Shown: positions 23,985 through 33,900, counted from the first letter of the stretch. The stretch: DNA of 64,000 nucleotides from Prauserella cavernicola (GCF_016595675.1 NZ_JAENJH010000002.1:992001-1056000), one strand, 5' to 3'. A program made the numbers and translations. The notes: generated by a model from the letters alone, not told the origin.

Positions 23985-25535
23985 CTACTTCGCCTCCTCG
24001 TGGTTGGCGCTGTTCGTCATGAAGTCGTCGGGGAAGTGCGCGAGCGCGCTGCGCACGGGGTTCGGGGTGAGCCCGCCCATCGCGCACAGCGACCCGTCGG
24101 TCATCAGCTCGCACAGGTCGTTCAGCACGGCGAGGTTGCCGTCGCGGTCCTGGCCGCCGGTGATCTTGTCGATCACCTCGACCCCGCGCACGGCGCCGAC
24201 GCGGCACGGCGTGCACTTGCCGCAGGACTCCTCAGCGCAGAACTCCATCGCGAACCGCGCCATCGCCGCCATGTCCACGGTGTCGTCGAACACAACGACG
24301 CCGCCGTGACCGAGCATCGCGTCGGCGGCCGCGAACGCCTCGTAGTCGGTGGGCAGGTCGAACTGCGAGGTCGGCACGTACGAGCCGAGCGGGCCGCCGA
24401 CCTGAGCCGCCTTGACCGGGCGGCCGGACCGGGTCCCGCCGCCGTAATCGTTGACGAGCGTGCCGAGCGAGATGCCGAACGCCGTCTCGAAGACGCCGCC
24501 GCGGGCGATGTTGCCCGCGAGCTGGAACACCTGGGTGCCGCGCGAGCGCTCCACCCCGAGTCCCGCGTAGCGCTCGGGGCCCTCGGCGAGGATCGTCGGC
24601 ACGCTGGCCAGGGTGAGCACGTTGTTCACCACGGTCGGCTTGCCGAACAGGCCGGTGATCGCGGGGATCGGCGGCTTCGAGCGCACCATGCCTCGCTTGC
24701 CCTCCAGGCTCTCGAGCATGGAGGTCTCCTCGCCGCAGATGTAGGCACCCGCGCCCATGCGCACGAAGAGGTCGAACGACAGTCCTGAGCCCAGCACGTT
24801 CTCGCCGAGCCAGCCGTGGGCGTAGGCGATGTCGATGGCCCTGCGCAGCGTGTTCACCGCGTCCGGGTACTCCGAGCGCACGTAGACGTAGCCCTCGCTC
24901 GCGCCAACGGCGTGCGCGGCGATCGTCATGCCCTCGATGAGGCAGAACGGGTCGCCCTCCATCAGCATGCGGTCGGCGAACGTGCCGCTGTCGCCCTCGT
25001 CGGCGTTGCAGCACACGAACTTCAGCGGCCCGTCGGTCTTCAGCACCGTGTTCCACTTGATGCCGGCCGGGAATCCCGCGCCGCCGCGGCCGCGCAGGCC
25101 CGAGTCGGTCACCTCCGTGACCACGTCGGCGGGGTCGAGCTCCAGCGCCCTGCGCAGGCCCGCCAGACCGCCGCCTGCCTCGTAGTCGGTGGTGGACAGC
25201 GGGTCGATCACGCCGACCCTCGCGAAGCACAGGCGCTGCTGGTCGCGCATCCACGGCAGTTCGTCGACAACGCCCTGGCACAGCTCGTGCGGCGCGCCCT
25301 CGAACAGCCCGCCCGCGACGAGACCGGGCACCGCCTCGGGGGTCACCGGCCCGTAGCCGACTCGCCCCCGTTCGGTCTCCACCTCGACGAACGGCTCGAG
25401 CCACAACATGCCGCGCGAGCCGTTGCGCACGAGCCGGATGGGCGTGCCGTCCGCCTCGCGCTGGATGGCCGCGGCCACCTCGTTGGCGCCCACGGAAACG
25501 GCGGCGGAGTCCCTGGGGACGTAGACGGTGATCAT
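23985..25535 (-). CDS. fdsB: NAD-dependent formate dehydrogenase beta subunit (NuoF-like, FMN/NAD)
   Basis: A 516-aa diaphorase subunit. An N-terminal thioredoxin-like segment (about 1-110) is followed by the NuoF core with the NAD/FMN-binding glycine motif RGRGGAGFPAGIKW and CNADEGDSGTF, and the [4Fe-4S] ligands ESCGKCTPCR near the C-terminus. It transfers electrons from FdsA to NAD+. The ATG at 25535 overlaps the fdsG stop (ATGA), and fdsA follows after five bases. Confidence 0.95.
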   Translation of the reverse strand: MITVYVPRDSAAVSVGANEVAAAIQREADGTPIRLVRNGSRGMLWLEPFVEVETERGRVGYGPVTPEAVPGLVAGGLFEGAPHELCQGVVDELPWMRDQQRLCFARVGVIDPLSTTDYEAGGGLAGLRRALELDPADVVTEVTDSGLRGRGGAGFPAGIKWNTVLKTDGPLKFVCCNADEGDSGTFADRMLMEGDPFCLIEGMTIAAHAVGASEGYVYVRSEYPDAVNTLRRAIDIAYAHGWLGENVLGSGLSFDLFVRMGAGAYICGEETSMLESLEGKRGMVRSKPPIPAITGLFGKPTVVNNVLTLASVPTILAEGPERYAGLGVERSRGTQVFQLAGNIARGGVFETAFGISLGTLVNDYGGGTRSGRPVKAAQVGGPLGSYVPTSQFDLPTDYEAFAAADAMLGHGGVVVFDDTVDMAAMARFAMEFCAEESCGKCTPCRVGAVRGVEVIDKITGGQDRDGNLAVLNDLCELMTDGSLCAMGGLTPNPVRSALAHFPDDFMTNSANHEEAK

Positions 25536-26023
25536 GCGCTCTCGCCACCTTCGGCTCGCACCAGCAACTCGACCAGCCGGGACCGGTCCATGCGGCCGTA
25601 CATCCGGCCGTTGATCTGGGCCGCGGGCCCGAGTGCGCAGTTGCCGAGGCAGAACACCTGGCCGAGCGTCACCGAGCCGTCCGGCGTCGTCTGCCCGAGC
25701 TTCACGCCGAACACCTGCTCGGCGTCGGCCACCAGCTGTTCGGCTCCCACCGACTGGCACGCCTCGGCGCGGCAGAGCTTCACCGTGGTCGTTCCCGCGG
25801 GTTCGGAGCGGAAGTCGGAGTAGAAGGTGATGACGCCGTGCACGTCGGCGCGGCTCATGTTCAGCTCGTTCGCCAGTACGGGCACCACCTCGGGGTCGAC
25901 GTAGCCGAACTCCGCCTGGATGCCGTGCAGGATGGGCAGGAGGGCTCCCCGATCGCCCTTGTGCGCCTCGATCACGGCTCGTACCCGCTCCGCGACCGAA
26001 GTACCGGCGCTGTCGATCGACAT
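25532..26023 (-). CDS. fdsG: NAD-dependent formate dehydrogenase gamma subunit (NuoE-like)
   Basis: A 163-aa thioredoxin-like [2Fe-2S] protein with ligands in CRAEACQ and CLGNC, as in NuoE/HoxE. With FdsB it forms the NADH-side module of a soluble, NAD+-linked formate dehydrogenase. It is the first gene of fdsGBAD; a clear AGGAGG-type site precedes the ATG and a 15-bp perfect palindrome lies 17 bases upstream. Confidence 0.95.
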   Translation of the reverse strand: MSIDSAGTSVAERVRAVIEAHKGDRGALLPILHGIQAEFGYVDPEVVPVLANELNMSRADVHGVITFYSDFRSEPAGTTTVKLCRAEACQSVGAEQLVADAEQVFGVKLGQTTPDGSVTLGQVFCLGNCALGPAAQINGRMYGRMDRSRLVELLVRAEGGESA

Positions 26024-26039
26024 ACCGCAGCCTCCTTGA

Positions 26040-26054
26040 TGTATACGGTATACA
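26040..26054. promoter_or_regulatory. Perfect palindromic operator upstream of fdsG
   Basis: TGTATACGGTATACA is a perfect inverted repeat of seven-base arms around a central G, 17-31 bases before the fdsG start codon. In this GC-rich DNA such an AT-rich palindrome is conspicuous. Its length and GTATAC half-sites resemble GntR-family operators. No regulator gene adjoins the operon, so the cognate factor would be encoded elsewhere. Its position suggests repression. Confidence 0.65.
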
Positions 26055-26145
26055 CCGGTGATCGTACCCGTGCGGTGACGTAGACAACAAGCCTACGTTC
26101 CACGGCCCGCCCGCGAAACGCATCGTTCAGCCCGGGAACTCGACG

Positions 26146-26181
26146 GTGCCGCTGCCCGGAACGAAATCCGGGCAGCGGCAC
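26146..26181 (-). terminator. Terminator hairpin downstream of the flavin monooxygenase gene
   Basis: A perfect 15-base stem (26146-26160 and 26167-26181, GTGCCGCTGCCCGGA and complement) with a six-base loop lies about ten bases after the monooxygenase stop. It separates that gene from the fds promoter region. Confidence 0.8.
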
Positions 26182-26191
26182 ATCCGGCTGC

Positions 26192-27982
26192 TCAGGACGT
26201 GTGGTGCGTGGACTGCAGGCCGTAGACCGGGGTCGGGATGCCCTCGGCGCGGGCCTTGAGCTGCAGTGCGAGGTAGAGCGAGTAGTGCCGCGACTGGTGC
26301 AGGTTGCCGCCGTGGAACCACAGCGCCTGCTGCTGCGTGGGCTTCCACATGTTGCGCTGCTCGCCCTCCCACGGGCCCGGGTCCTTGGTGGTGCCGGAAC
26401 CCAGTCCCCACACCTTGCCGACGCGGTCGGCCACCTGCTCGCCCACGATGTCGGCGGCAAGTCCGTTCATCGAACCGAAGCCCGTGGCGTAGACGACGAG
26501 GTCGGCTTCCAGCCGCGTGCCGTCCTCGAGCACCACCTCGCGCTCCGTCAGCTCACTGACCTGCCCCTTCACCAGGCGCACGCTGCCGTCGGCGACGAGC
26601 TGCGCAGCGCCGACGTCGATGTAGTAGCCCGAGCCCCTGCGCAGGTACTTCATGAACAGACCGGAGTCGTCGTCGCCGAAGTCGAGCTCGAACCCGGCGC
26701 GCTCCAGCTTCTCGTAGAAGCCGGCGTCCTGTTCGCGGATCGTGTCGTAGATGGGTTTCTGGAACTCGTTCATGATCCGGTACGGCAGCGACGCGAAGAT
26801 CAGGTCTGCCGTTCGGGTGTCCACACCGGACTCCACGGCCCGCTCGGAGTACAGCGGACCGAGCCCGTGCTCCATCAGCGAGTCGGATTTGATCACGCAC
26901 GTCGACGACCGCTGCACCATCGTCACCTCGGCTCCCGCCTCCCACAGTGCCCCGCAGATGTCGTGCGCGGAATTGTTGGAGCCGATCACCACGGCCTTCT
27001 TGCCCGCGTAGGCGTCGGGGCCGGGGTGCTGCGACGAATGGTGCTGGTCGCCGAGGAACTTCTCCTGGCCGGGCAGCACGGGCACGTTCGGTTTGCCGGA
27101 GACGCCGAGCGCGAACACCAGCTGGCGCGGAGAAAGGGTCACCTCCTGGCCGTCGCGGTCGACGGTGAGTGACCAGCGCTGCTCGCGCTCGTCGTAGGCC
27201 GCCGAGCGCGCGGTCGTGGAGCCCCAGTAGTTGAGCTCCATGACCCGTGCGTACATCTCGAGCCAGTCGCCGATCTTGTCCTTGGGGGCGAAGACGGGCC
27301 AGTTGTCGGGGAAGGGCAGGTAAGGCAGGTGGTCGTACCAGACGGGATCGTGCAGTGCGAGCGACTTGTACCTCCTGCGCCAGGAGTCACCGGGCCGCTG
27401 GTTGCGCTCGACGACGATCGTCGGCACGCCGAGCTGGCGCAGCCGCGCTCCCAGTGCGATGCCGCCCTGGCCGCCGCCGATCACCACCACCTCGGGCTGG
27501 GTCGCGTAGCCCAGTTCGGCCTGTTCGGACTCCCGCCTTTCGAGCCAGGTCACCCGCTTGCGGTCGGCGCCGTGCTCGACGCCCTTCGGCCGCGAGGTCC
27601 TGCGCGGCTCCTCGTGGCCCTTGAGCTCGTCGAGCGTGGTCAGCAGGGTCCACACCTTGCCGTCGACGAGGCGGACGTGGGCGGTGCCGCGGCCCGTCGC
27701 GGTCTCGAACGACAGCCACGCCTCGGTGACGCCGTCGGCCTCGGTGGGCTCACCGACGAGCGCGAAGTCGTGCGGATCGGTGTGCTCGAGGGTGTTGCGG
27801 AGCAGGTCGGCGACGGCGTCGCGGCCCTCGACGGTGAGCAGGTTCCACGTGAACGAGACGAGGTCGCGCCAGTAGCAGTCCTCGGCGAATAGCGAGACCG
27901 CTCTTTCGACGTCGCGGGCGGCGAGTGCGTCCTGAAAGGCCGTGAGCCAGGTGTCCGCGCGGGTGGTGAGGTCGGTCGTCAA
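26192..27982 (-). CDS. FAD/NADPH-dependent monooxygenase with fused N-terminal SnoaL/NTF2-like domain
   Basis: About 596 aa. The TTG at 27982 (protein begins MTTDLTTRADTW) is favoured because GGAGG lies five bases before it; an upstream GTG at 28033 lacks a binding site. Residues about 5-130 form an NTF2/SnoaL-like domain. The rest is a class B flavin monooxygenase with the FAD motif VVVIGGGQGGIALGARL, a second Rossmann motif VVIGSNNSAHDIC for NADPH, and the ATGFGSMNG segment. Likely reactions are N- or S-hydroxylation or Baeyer-Villiger oxidation; the substrate is unknown. Monocistronic, ending at a strong hairpin. Confidence 0.88.
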   Translation of the reverse strand: MTTDLTTRADTWLTAFQDALAARDVERAVSLFAEDCYWRDLVSFTWNLLTVEGRDAVADLLRNTLEHTDPHDFALVGEPTEADGVTEAWLSFETATGRGTAHVRLVDGKVWTLLTTLDELKGHEEPRRTSRPKGVEHGADRKRVTWLERRESEQAELGYATQPEVVVIGGGQGGIALGARLRQLGVPTIVVERNQRPGDSWRRRYKSLALHDPVWYDHLPYLPFPDNWPVFAPKDKIGDWLEMYARVMELNYWGSTTARSAAYDEREQRWSLTVDRDGQEVTLSPRQLVFALGVSGKPNVPVLPGQEKFLGDQHHSSQHPGPDAYAGKKAVVIGSNNSAHDICGALWEAGAEVTMVQRSSTCVIKSDSLMEHGLGPLYSERAVESGVDTRTADLIFASLPYRIMNEFQKPIYDTIREQDAGFYEKLERAGFELDFGDDDSGLFMKYLRRGSGYYIDVGAAQLVADGSVRLVKGQVSELTEREVVLEDGTRLEADLVVYATGFGSMNGLAADIVGEQVADRVGKVWGLGSGTTKDPGPWEGEQRNMWKPTQQQALWFHGGNLHQSRHYSLYLALQLKARAEGIPTPVYGLQSTHHTS

Positions 27983-28109
27983 CGGAGCCTCCGATCCAGC
28001 AAGTCGCGACAGTGCGTGCTGTGAGAACTCCACTGTCGGCGGCAGCCGGTGGCGACGACAAGGGTTGCAGGGGGTTGCAGTGGTTGCGGCACCCTCCCGC
28101 GCAGCCGTG

Positions 28110-28388
28110 CTAGGTCGCTTCGGGGGCTTCCAGCAGGTGCGGAGCCTCGGCGCGGACCAGCGCGATCAGCTCCTTCATCGTCGGGTTCACCAGCGCGTGT
28201 TCGCCGACGAACACGGTCGGCACCACCTCGTTGCCGTTCGCGACCGCGCGCACGCGTGCTGCGGCATCGGGCTCCTCCCAGATGTTCACGTCGCGCACCG
28301 GAAGGCCACTGCCCTCCAGCGAGCTGCGCAGCATGGAGCAGAAGGGGCAGCCTGGCCGCCAGTAGAACTCGATCTCGGTCGTACCCAC
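28110..28388 (-). CDS. Mycoredoxin/glutaredoxin-like protein
   Basis: A 92-aa thioredoxin-fold protein with active-site CPFC in WRPGCPFCSML and the cis-Pro segment EVVPTVFVG. It resembles mycoredoxin-1, which reduces mycothiol mixed disulfides, although Mrx1 usually has a CGYC-type site. The GTG at 28388 is chosen because AAGGTGG lies five bases upstream; no ATG is available in frame nearby. It is divergent from a coiled-coil gene starting 63 bases away. Confidence 0.85.
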   Translation of the reverse strand: MGTTEIEFYWRPGCPFCSMLRSSLEGSGLPVRDVNIWEEPDAAARVRAVANGNEVVPTVFVGEHALVNPTMKELIALVRAEAPHLLEAPEAT

Positions 28389-28451
28389 GGAACCCACCTT
28401 AATGACATCGTCGGCGCGCCACGGCCGCGGTCGAGGAGGCAGGCTGGAGCC

Positions 28452-29510
28452 ATGGATTTCGAGTCGGTCGCCGAGGAGCTCTACGAGCTCGACCGGGACG
28501 AGTTCACGAAGGTGCGCGACCGGCGCGCCGCCGAGGCCCGCAAGGCCGGCGACAAGGACCTCGCGAGCCGGGTGAAGTCGCTGCGCAAGCCGACGAGCGC
28601 GGCGTGGCTGGTCAACACATTCGCGCGCGCCCATCCCGAGGACGTCGCCGAGCTGATCGACCTCGGGGACGCACTGCGCCGCGCACACGCCGAGCTGTCG
28701 GGCGACGACCTGCGCGCGCTGTCCCGGCGCAGGCACGAACTGGTGCGGGAGCTCGCCGACCGCGCGGCGACGCTGGGCGGAGGGACCGTGGGCGAGGCCG
28801 TGGTGAGGGAGGTATACGACACCCTCGACACGGCACTCGCCGAGCCGGACGCGGGCAGGGCGGTCACCGAGGGCAGGCTCACGACGGCGCTGCACCCCGG
28901 CGACGCCTTCGCGGGCGACTGGATGGCGCTCGGCCCCGCACCGGGAACGCGGGAGCCGCGCGACAAGGCGCCGGCGAGGCCGCGTGGCACCGAGTCGGAG
29001 GATTCGGCGGGCCACGCAGAGCAGGCAGAACAGGCAGAGCCGGTGCAACGGCGGCGGTCGACGTCGGAGGCCGAGACGCAGCCACCCCGGCGTGGCCGAG
29101 CGAAGTCGAGCACGACAAGGCCGCCCGAGCCGAAGGGTGAGGCGGAGCCGCGCCGACCGGGCGGAGCCAAGCTCAGCAAGTCCACGCCACCGGAGCCTGA
29201 CACCCGGGCGAAGTCCGGCGTGGCGAAGCCACCGCAGCGGGTGGACGGGACCAAGCCGCCCGTGGTGCAGCCGGAGCCGGACGAGTCGCAGCGCGACGAC
29301 GAGATGCGCCGCCTGCGGGAGCGGCGGCAGAGTGCCAGGGACGAGCTCGCGCGGGCCCGCACCGCGCGCAACGCCGCAGCCAGGGAACTCCGCGTCGCCG
29401 AGGAGGCGGAGGCCAAGGCCCGCAAGCGGACCATGGCCGCCCGCAAGGAGTTCGAGGCCGCCGACCGACTCGTCGACGACGCCCAGCTGGCACTGTCCGA
29501 CCTCGACTGA
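28452..29510 (+). CDS. Unknown protein with helical N-domain, charged linker and C-terminal coiled coil
   Basis: A 352-aa soluble protein I cannot assign to a named family. The N-terminal domain (about 1-160, MDFESVAEELYELDRDEF) is helical and rich in Asp/Arg. Residues about 165-280 form a low-complexity Pro/Lys/Glu linker. Residues about 285-350 are a predicted coiled coil (REVEE-type heptads, many Ala/Arg/Glu). Similar proteins are common in actinobacteria as conserved hypotheticals. The ATG at 28452 follows a GGAG site. It is convergent with the winged-helix gene, 22 bases away. Confidence 0.75.
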   Translation: MDFESVAEELYELDRDEFTKVRDRRAAEARKAGDKDLASRVKSLRKPTSAAWLVNTFARAHPEDVAELIDLGDALRRAHAELSGDDLRALSRRRHELVRELADRAATLGGGTVGEAVVREVYDTLDTALAEPDAGRAVTEGRLTTALHPGDAFAGDWMALGPAPGTREPRDKAPARPRGTESEDSAGHAEQAEQAEPVQRRRSTSEAETQPPRRGRAKSSTTRPPEPKGEAEPRRPGGAKLSKSTPPEPDTRAKSGVAKPPQRVDGTKPPVVQPEPDESQRDDEMRRLRERRQSARDELARARTARNAAARELRVAEEAEAKARKRTMAARKEFEAADRLVDDAQLALSDLD

Positions 29511-29532
29511 TCCGCCGAAGCCGGGGCGTCGG

Positions 29533-30726
29533 CTAGCCCGCGGACGTCACCGTGACCCGCGCCTGCTCGGCGCCGCGGAAGGGCGCCAGCGCCTCGGCTT
29601 CCTTCGTAATGGCGTCCTTCACCGTGCCGCCGAGCGGGCGGAACTCCTCGACGCCGATCGTCACCGTCTTGCCCTTCTTGCTGGGACGCCAGAGCGCCAC
29701 GAGCTCCCCGTCGGCCAGCACCACGCCGGGATTGCCCTGGAACCGCCAGATCCTGCGGCGCGTGGCCTCGTCGGCGACGAGCGCGGCGCGGTCCCTGTTC
29801 GCCAGCAGCGGGTCGGACGGCGGCAGCAGGCGCACGCCCTTGATCGCGGGTGGCGTGCGCAGCTCGGACAGGTCCTCGGCGAGCACCCAGGCCCGCTTGC
29901 CGCGGTAGTCCACCTCGGCGAGCTCGTCGGCGACGAGGTCCCACGACGCCTTCGTGAACTCCGTGGAGGCGCCCGTCCACGCCGTGAGCTCGGCCGCGGT
30001 GGACGGTCCGTGGAGGCGCAGGTACCTGCGCACCAGCTCCGCCCTGGCGCGGTCCGGCTCCCACGTCGGCAACGGCTCGCCGAGCCACTGCTCGGTGAGC
30101 GCGAACTTCGCGCTCCCTCGGGGCTGCGAGGCGATGCACAGCACGCCGTACAGCGACACGACGTAGAGCGCGTAGCGCACGGTGCTCTGCCCGTAGGTGT
30201 TCGAGCCCAGTCCGTCCGGCTCCGCCCAGCCCTTGCGCGATCGAGGCGGCAGCCGCTTGCCCACCTCCTCGGCCAGTGCCACGCCCAGCTCGTCCTTGCT
30301 CAGCTGCCTGCCGTCGAGCGCGACGGACAGCGCGTAGCGCGTGTACTCCACGAGCTGCCGCACACCGAGGTCGAACTTGGCCGCGTGATCGGCCACCCCC
30401 GGAATGAACTGCAGGAACGACTCCTCGCTTTCGGGTAGCAGCCCGGTGGTGAACACCCCCGCGTCGTCGACCGGCACCAGGTGCGGCGCGCCGCGCATGG
30501 CCCACAGCTGCACAAGCGCCTTCTCTTCGGTCACCGCGTCCTCGATGAGCTGCGGCGTCAGGCCGGTGAGGCGGGCTTGTAGTGCCTGCCCCGCCGAGCC
30601 GGGAGGTGAGTTCTGTGGGGCCACCGCGCCGGCCGTCTCCGCCAGGTTCCCCTTGGGTGCCCGCTTGCCGAGGCCCTGCCTGGCCAGCCGGAACCGGACC
30701 GCCCGCGTCTCGTCCACAGTCTCCAT
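29533..30726 (-). CDS. Winged-helix DNA-binding domain protein (HTH_42/AlkX type)
   Basis: A 397-aa protein of the crosslink-repair glycosylase/HTH_42 family. Typical features are the N-terminal RFRLARQGL, the ALVQLWAMRGAPHLV motif near residue 80, a middle winged-helix region (WLGEPLPTWEPDRARAELV…GPSTAAELTAWTG) and the C-terminal LLPPSDPLLANRDRAAL. Some members (AlkX/YcaQ) open abasic sites in inter-strand DNA crosslinks; this one has the same layout, but the catalytic residues were not verified. ATG at 30726. Confidence 0.85.
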   Translation of the reverse strand: METVDETRAVRFRLARQGLGKRAPKGNLAETAGAVAPQNSPPGSAGQALQARLTGLTPQLIEDAVTEEKALVQLWAMRGAPHLVPVDDAGVFTTGLLPESEESFLQFIPGVADHAAKFDLGVRQLVEYTRYALSVALDGRQLSKDELGVALAEEVGKRLPPRSRKGWAEPDGLGSNTYGQSTVRYALYVVSLYGVLCIASQPRGSAKFALTEQWLGEPLPTWEPDRARAELVRRYLRLHGPSTAAELTAWTGASTEFTKASWDLVADELAEVDYRGKRAWVLAEDLSELRTPPAIKGVRLLPPSDPLLANRDRAALVADEATRRRIWRFQGNPGVVLADGELVALWRPSKKGKTVTIGVEEFRPLGGTVKDAITKEAEALAPFRGAEQARVTVTSAG

Positions 30727-30783
30727 CCGGAAAAGGTAGCCACGGATGCAACGCGATGCCGGACGCGCACCGTCCTTCGAGGT

Positions 30784-31284
30784 ATGCGTGCTCTCCCGCT
30801 GCTCGCCCTGCTCCTGGTCGCCGGTTGTGGTGCCTCGGCGGGCGCTGGCCCCGGTGCGTGCACCGCGATCGGCGCGCCCGCCGGAATCTCGGTGACCGTC
30901 GCACCGGGCTCGGTGGCAGGCGAGGCCACAGCCGCGACGCTCGAAACGTGCTGGGCGCAGTCCTGCCGGTCGAGCCGGGTGATGCTGCACCCCACCACCG
31001 AAGCGGTCGACACCGGCTGCACGGGCGATCGGCCCGAGGACGTCTGCTCGGCCGAGGTCCGTGAGACCGGCGAGAAGGACGGTTTCGCGGACGTGCCGGG
31101 CCTGCCGGAGCAGCAGGTCCGGGTGACGCTGACGATCACCGGCGCCGACGGCGGTGAGCTCACCCGCCAGACGTTGGACCTCACCCCAGGCCCGGTGTAT
31201 CCGAACGGGAAGGACTGCGGCGTCGCCGGGCCGCAGGCACAGCTGGACGTCGCCGCCGACGGGACCGTCCGCACCGGTACCTGA
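30784..31284 (+). CDS. Putative lipoprotein
   Basis: A 166-aa protein with a signal peptide and lipobox LVAGC (Cys at about residue 15), so it is lipid-anchored on the outer face of the membrane. The mature part holds six further cysteines (for example CTAIG, CWAQSCRS, CTGD, CSAEV, CGVAG), suggesting disulfides. It is divergent from the winged-helix gene. Function unknown. Confidence 0.82.
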   Translation: MRALPLLALLLVAGCGASAGAGPGACTAIGAPAGISVTVAPGSVAGEATAATLETCWAQSCRSSRVMLHPTTEAVDTGCTGDRPEDVCSAEVRETGEKDGFADVPGLPEQQVRVTLTITGADGGELTRQTLDLTPGPVYPNGKDCGVAGPQAQLDVAADGTVRTGT

Positions 31285-31292
31285 ACGCGAAC

Positions 31293-31325
31293 GGAGCCCG
31301 CGCCCCCCGACAGGACCCGGGCTCC
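31293..31325. terminator. Possible terminator between lipoprotein and ABC permease genes
   Basis: GGAGCCCG (31293-31300) and its complement CGGGCTCC (31318-31325) could form an eight-base stem with a 17-base loop in the 53-base space between two convergent stops. The long loop makes it weaker than the other hairpins listed. Confidence 0.45.
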
Positions 31326-31337
31326 GGCCGGACACCG

Positions 31338-32981
31338 CTAACCGATGTCGCGCCTGCGGAACCCCGCGAGCCCGATGCCGAGCAGGACCAGCGCCAACGC
31401 GCTCAACCACACCAGCGGCGTCGCCGTGAACTCCGCGCTCGGCAGCTTCGGGATGTGCTGGAACGGCGAGAGGTCGAGCACGAGCTGTCCGGCGTTCGCG
31501 ATCGGGCCGAACATGCTGATCAGCAGGAACACCGCCGCCACGGCCCACGCCGCGGTGGCGAGCTTGGGCAGCAACCCGAACAGCGCCGTCGCCGCACCCG
31601 CGACGACCCACACGGCGGGCAGCTGCGCCATCGCCGCGCCCAGCACCGCGGGCAGCTGCCCGCCGAGGTCGTCCACGCGCAGCCCGTGCAGCAGCCCCGT
31701 CGCGAAGCCGGCCACCGCCAGCAGCGCGGCGCTGCCCAGCAGCGGGAAGACCAGGTGGCTCGCCGCCCACGACAGCCTGCTCACGCTGGTCGCGAGCAGT
31801 GGCTCGACGCGCAACGCCGTCTCCTCCGAGCGCATCCGCACCGTGGCCTGGACGACGTAGAGCGAGGCGATCATGGCCATGATCCCGGCCATCGAGGCGA
31901 GGAAGGCGTCCACCATGCTCTGAGAACCGCCCAGCCGCGCGAACATCTCCTGCGCCTCCGCGCTGTCGCCGATCACGTCGCCGACCCCGGCCGCGAGCGA
32001 GCCGAACAGCGCGCCGAACACCGCGAACCCGATGATCCAGCCGAGCAGCGCACCGCGGTGCAATCGCCAGGCAAGCGCGAACGGTGAGCGCAGACCGTGC
32101 GCCGCCCGCGCGGGCCCCGGCTTGGCCTGGATGAGGCCCATGCCGACGTCGCGACGGGGCAGCAGCAGGTAGCCGACGAGTCCGGTGACGAGCGCGGCGA
32201 GGACGAGCAGCCCGAGCACCCACCAGCGTTCGTCCGCGAACGCCCTCACCTGGGTCGCCCAGCCGAACGGCGAGAGCCACGACAGCCAAGAGGCGTCGGC
32301 GGCGGCGTCACCGACCGCGCGCAGCAGGAACGTCGCGCCCAGCACCGCCGCGGCGATGCCGTTGGCGCCGCGCGAGTACTCGGAGATCTGCGCGGCGATC
32401 GCGGCGACGCCGGTGAACGCGAAGCCGGTCAGCGCCGTGCCCGCGCCCAGCGCGACGGAGCCCGCCACCGGCATGCCCACTCCGGCCAGGCTGACGGTGA
32501 TCAGTACCCCGGTGGCGAGCGCGCCGAGCCCGGCGACGAGCACCCCGGCCGTCAGTGCGGCGTAGCGGCCGACCACGGCCGACGCGAGCAGTTCGTGCCT
32601 GCCCGTGTCCTCCTCCTGCCTGGTGTGGCGGGTGACCGTGAAGATGCAGGCCAGCGCCGTGAACAGGGCCAGGAAGGCGCCGAAGCGCCATGCGGTGAAA
32701 CCGCCTGCCGTGCTGAGGTCGAACGCGGGACCGTAGAGCAGCGTCAGCGACGGGTTGGAGCCCATCGACGCGGTCAGCGCGTCCCGTTCGGCCTGCGTGG
32801 GATAGATCGCCTCGTACGAACCGGCGCCCGCCGACGCGAGCATCCCGATCACGACGATCCACACCGGCAGCACGATGCGGTCGCGGCGGAGCGCGAGCCG
32901 CACGAGGTGCCGGGTGCCGACGAGGTGGCCCGCCTGCTGCCGCGTGTGCGCGGAGCCGGGCCGTTCCAGTGTGGCGGTCAC
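31338..32981 (-). CDS. ABC-2-type exporter permease
   Basis: A 547-aa integral membrane protein with about 12 hydrophobic segments in two similar halves, a fused double permease as in polyketide/antibiotic exporters. The GTG at 32981 overlaps the stop of the ATPase gene (GTGA), so the two are coupled. Together they form a complete exporter; the substrate (antibiotic, lipid or peptide) is not evident. Two cytosolic basic loops ([15 protein letters not shown] and [10 protein letters not shown]) are typical of the family. Confidence 0.92.
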   Translation of the reverse strand: MTATLERPGSAHTRQQAGHLVGTRHLVRLALRRDRIVLPVWIVVIGMLASAGAGSYEAIYPTQAERDALTASMGSNPSLTLLYGPAFDLSTAGGFTAWRFGAFLALFTALACIFTVTRHTRQEEDTGRHELLASAVVGRYAALTAGVLVAGLGALATGVLITVSLAGVGMPVAGSVALGAGTALTGFAFTGVAAIAAQISEYSRGANGIAAAVLGATFLLRAVGDAAADASWLSWLSPFGWATQVRAFADERWWVLGLLVLAALVTGLVGYLLLPRRDVGMGLIQAKPGPARAAHGLRSPFALAWRLHRGALLGWIIGFAVFGALFGSLAAGVGDVIGDSAEAQEMFARLGGSQSMVDAFLASMAGIMAMIASLYVVQATVRMRSEETALRVEPLLATSVSRLSWAASHLVFPLLGSAALLAVAGFATGLLHGLRVDDLGGQLPAVLGAAMAQLPAVWVVAGAATALFGLLPKLATAAWAVAAVFLLISMFGPIANAGQLVLDLSPFQHIPKLPSAEFTATPLVWLSALALVLLGIGLAGFRRRDIG

Positions 32982-33880
32982 GACGCCGATCCGATTTCGG
33001 TCTCGGTGTAGTGGCGGAGGAAGAGCTCCTCGAGGGTCGGCGGCTGGCTGGTCAGGTTGCGCACGCCGATGGAGGTGAGCATGCGCAGTGCCTCGTCGAG
33101 CGAGTCCGTCTCGACGTCGAAGCGCACCTTGTTGCCGTCCACCTTGAGGTCGTGCACGTGCTCCAGCGAGGTGAGCCCGTTCGGGTGTCCCGCCAGCTCG
33201 GCCGAGATCGACGTGCGGGTGAGGTGCCGCAGGTCGGCGAGGGTCCCGGTCTCCACCGTGCGCCCGTTTCGGATGATGCTGACGCGGTCGCACAGCGCCT
33301 CGACCTCGGCGAGGATGTGGCTGGAGAGCAGCACCGTGCGGCCCTGTTCGCGCACCTCCTGCACCGTCTGCTGGAACGTGGCCTCCATCAGCGGGTCGAG
33401 GCCTGAGGTGGGCTCGTCCATGATCAGCAGCTCCACGTCGGACGCGAGCGCGGCCACGATGGCGACCTTCTGCCGGTTGCCCTTGGAGTAGGTGCGGCCC
33501 TTCTTCTTCGGGTCGAGGTCGAACCGCTCGACGAGCTCGTCCCGGCGGCGCTGGTCGATGCCTCCGCGCAGCCTGCCGAGCAGGTCGATCACCTCGCCGC
33601 CCGAGAGGTTGGGCCAGAGGTTGACGTCGCCGGGTACGTAGGCGAGCCGGCGGTGCAGGCTCGCCGCGTCGCGCCACGGGTCGCCGCCGAGCAGGTTCAC
33701 GCGTCCCCCGTCGGCGCGCAGCAGTCCCAGCAGCACGCGGATGGTGGTCGACTTCCCCGCGCCGTTCGGGCCGAGAAAGCCGTGGACCTCGCCGGCGGCG
33801 ACGGTCAGGTCGAGTCCGTCGAGGGCCTTGGTCGACCCGAACGACTTTCGCAGGTCGTTGACGTCGATGGCGTTCTTCAT
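32978..33880 (-). CDS. ABC transporter ATPase subunit
   Basis: A 300-aa nucleotide-binding subunit. Walker A is [10 protein letters not shown], Walker [14 protein letters not shown], switch His in SSHIL; the signature motif is YSKGNRQKV rather than LSGGQ, a form known in DrrA-like exporters. It powers the adjacent permease. Its promoter lies in the 91-base space shared with the divergent GbsR/MarR regulator, which holds a perfect palindrome. Confidence 0.95.
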   Translation of the reverse strand: MKNAIDVNDLRKSFGSTKALDGLDLTVAAGEVHGFLGPNGAGKSTTIRVLLGLLRADGGRVNLLGGDPWRDAASLHRRLAYVPGDVNLWPNLSGGEVIDLLGRLRGGIDQRRRDELVERFDLDPKKKGRTYSKGNRQKVAIVAALASDVELLIMDEPTSGLDPLMEATFQQTVQEVREQGRTVLLSSHILAEVEALCDRVSIIRNGRTVETGTLADLRHLTRTSISAELAGHPNGLTSLEHVHDLKVDGNKVRFDVETDSLDEALRMLTSIGVRNLTSQPPTLEELFLRHYTETEIGSAS

Positions 33881-33900
33881 GCCGCCGAAAGTACAGTGTT

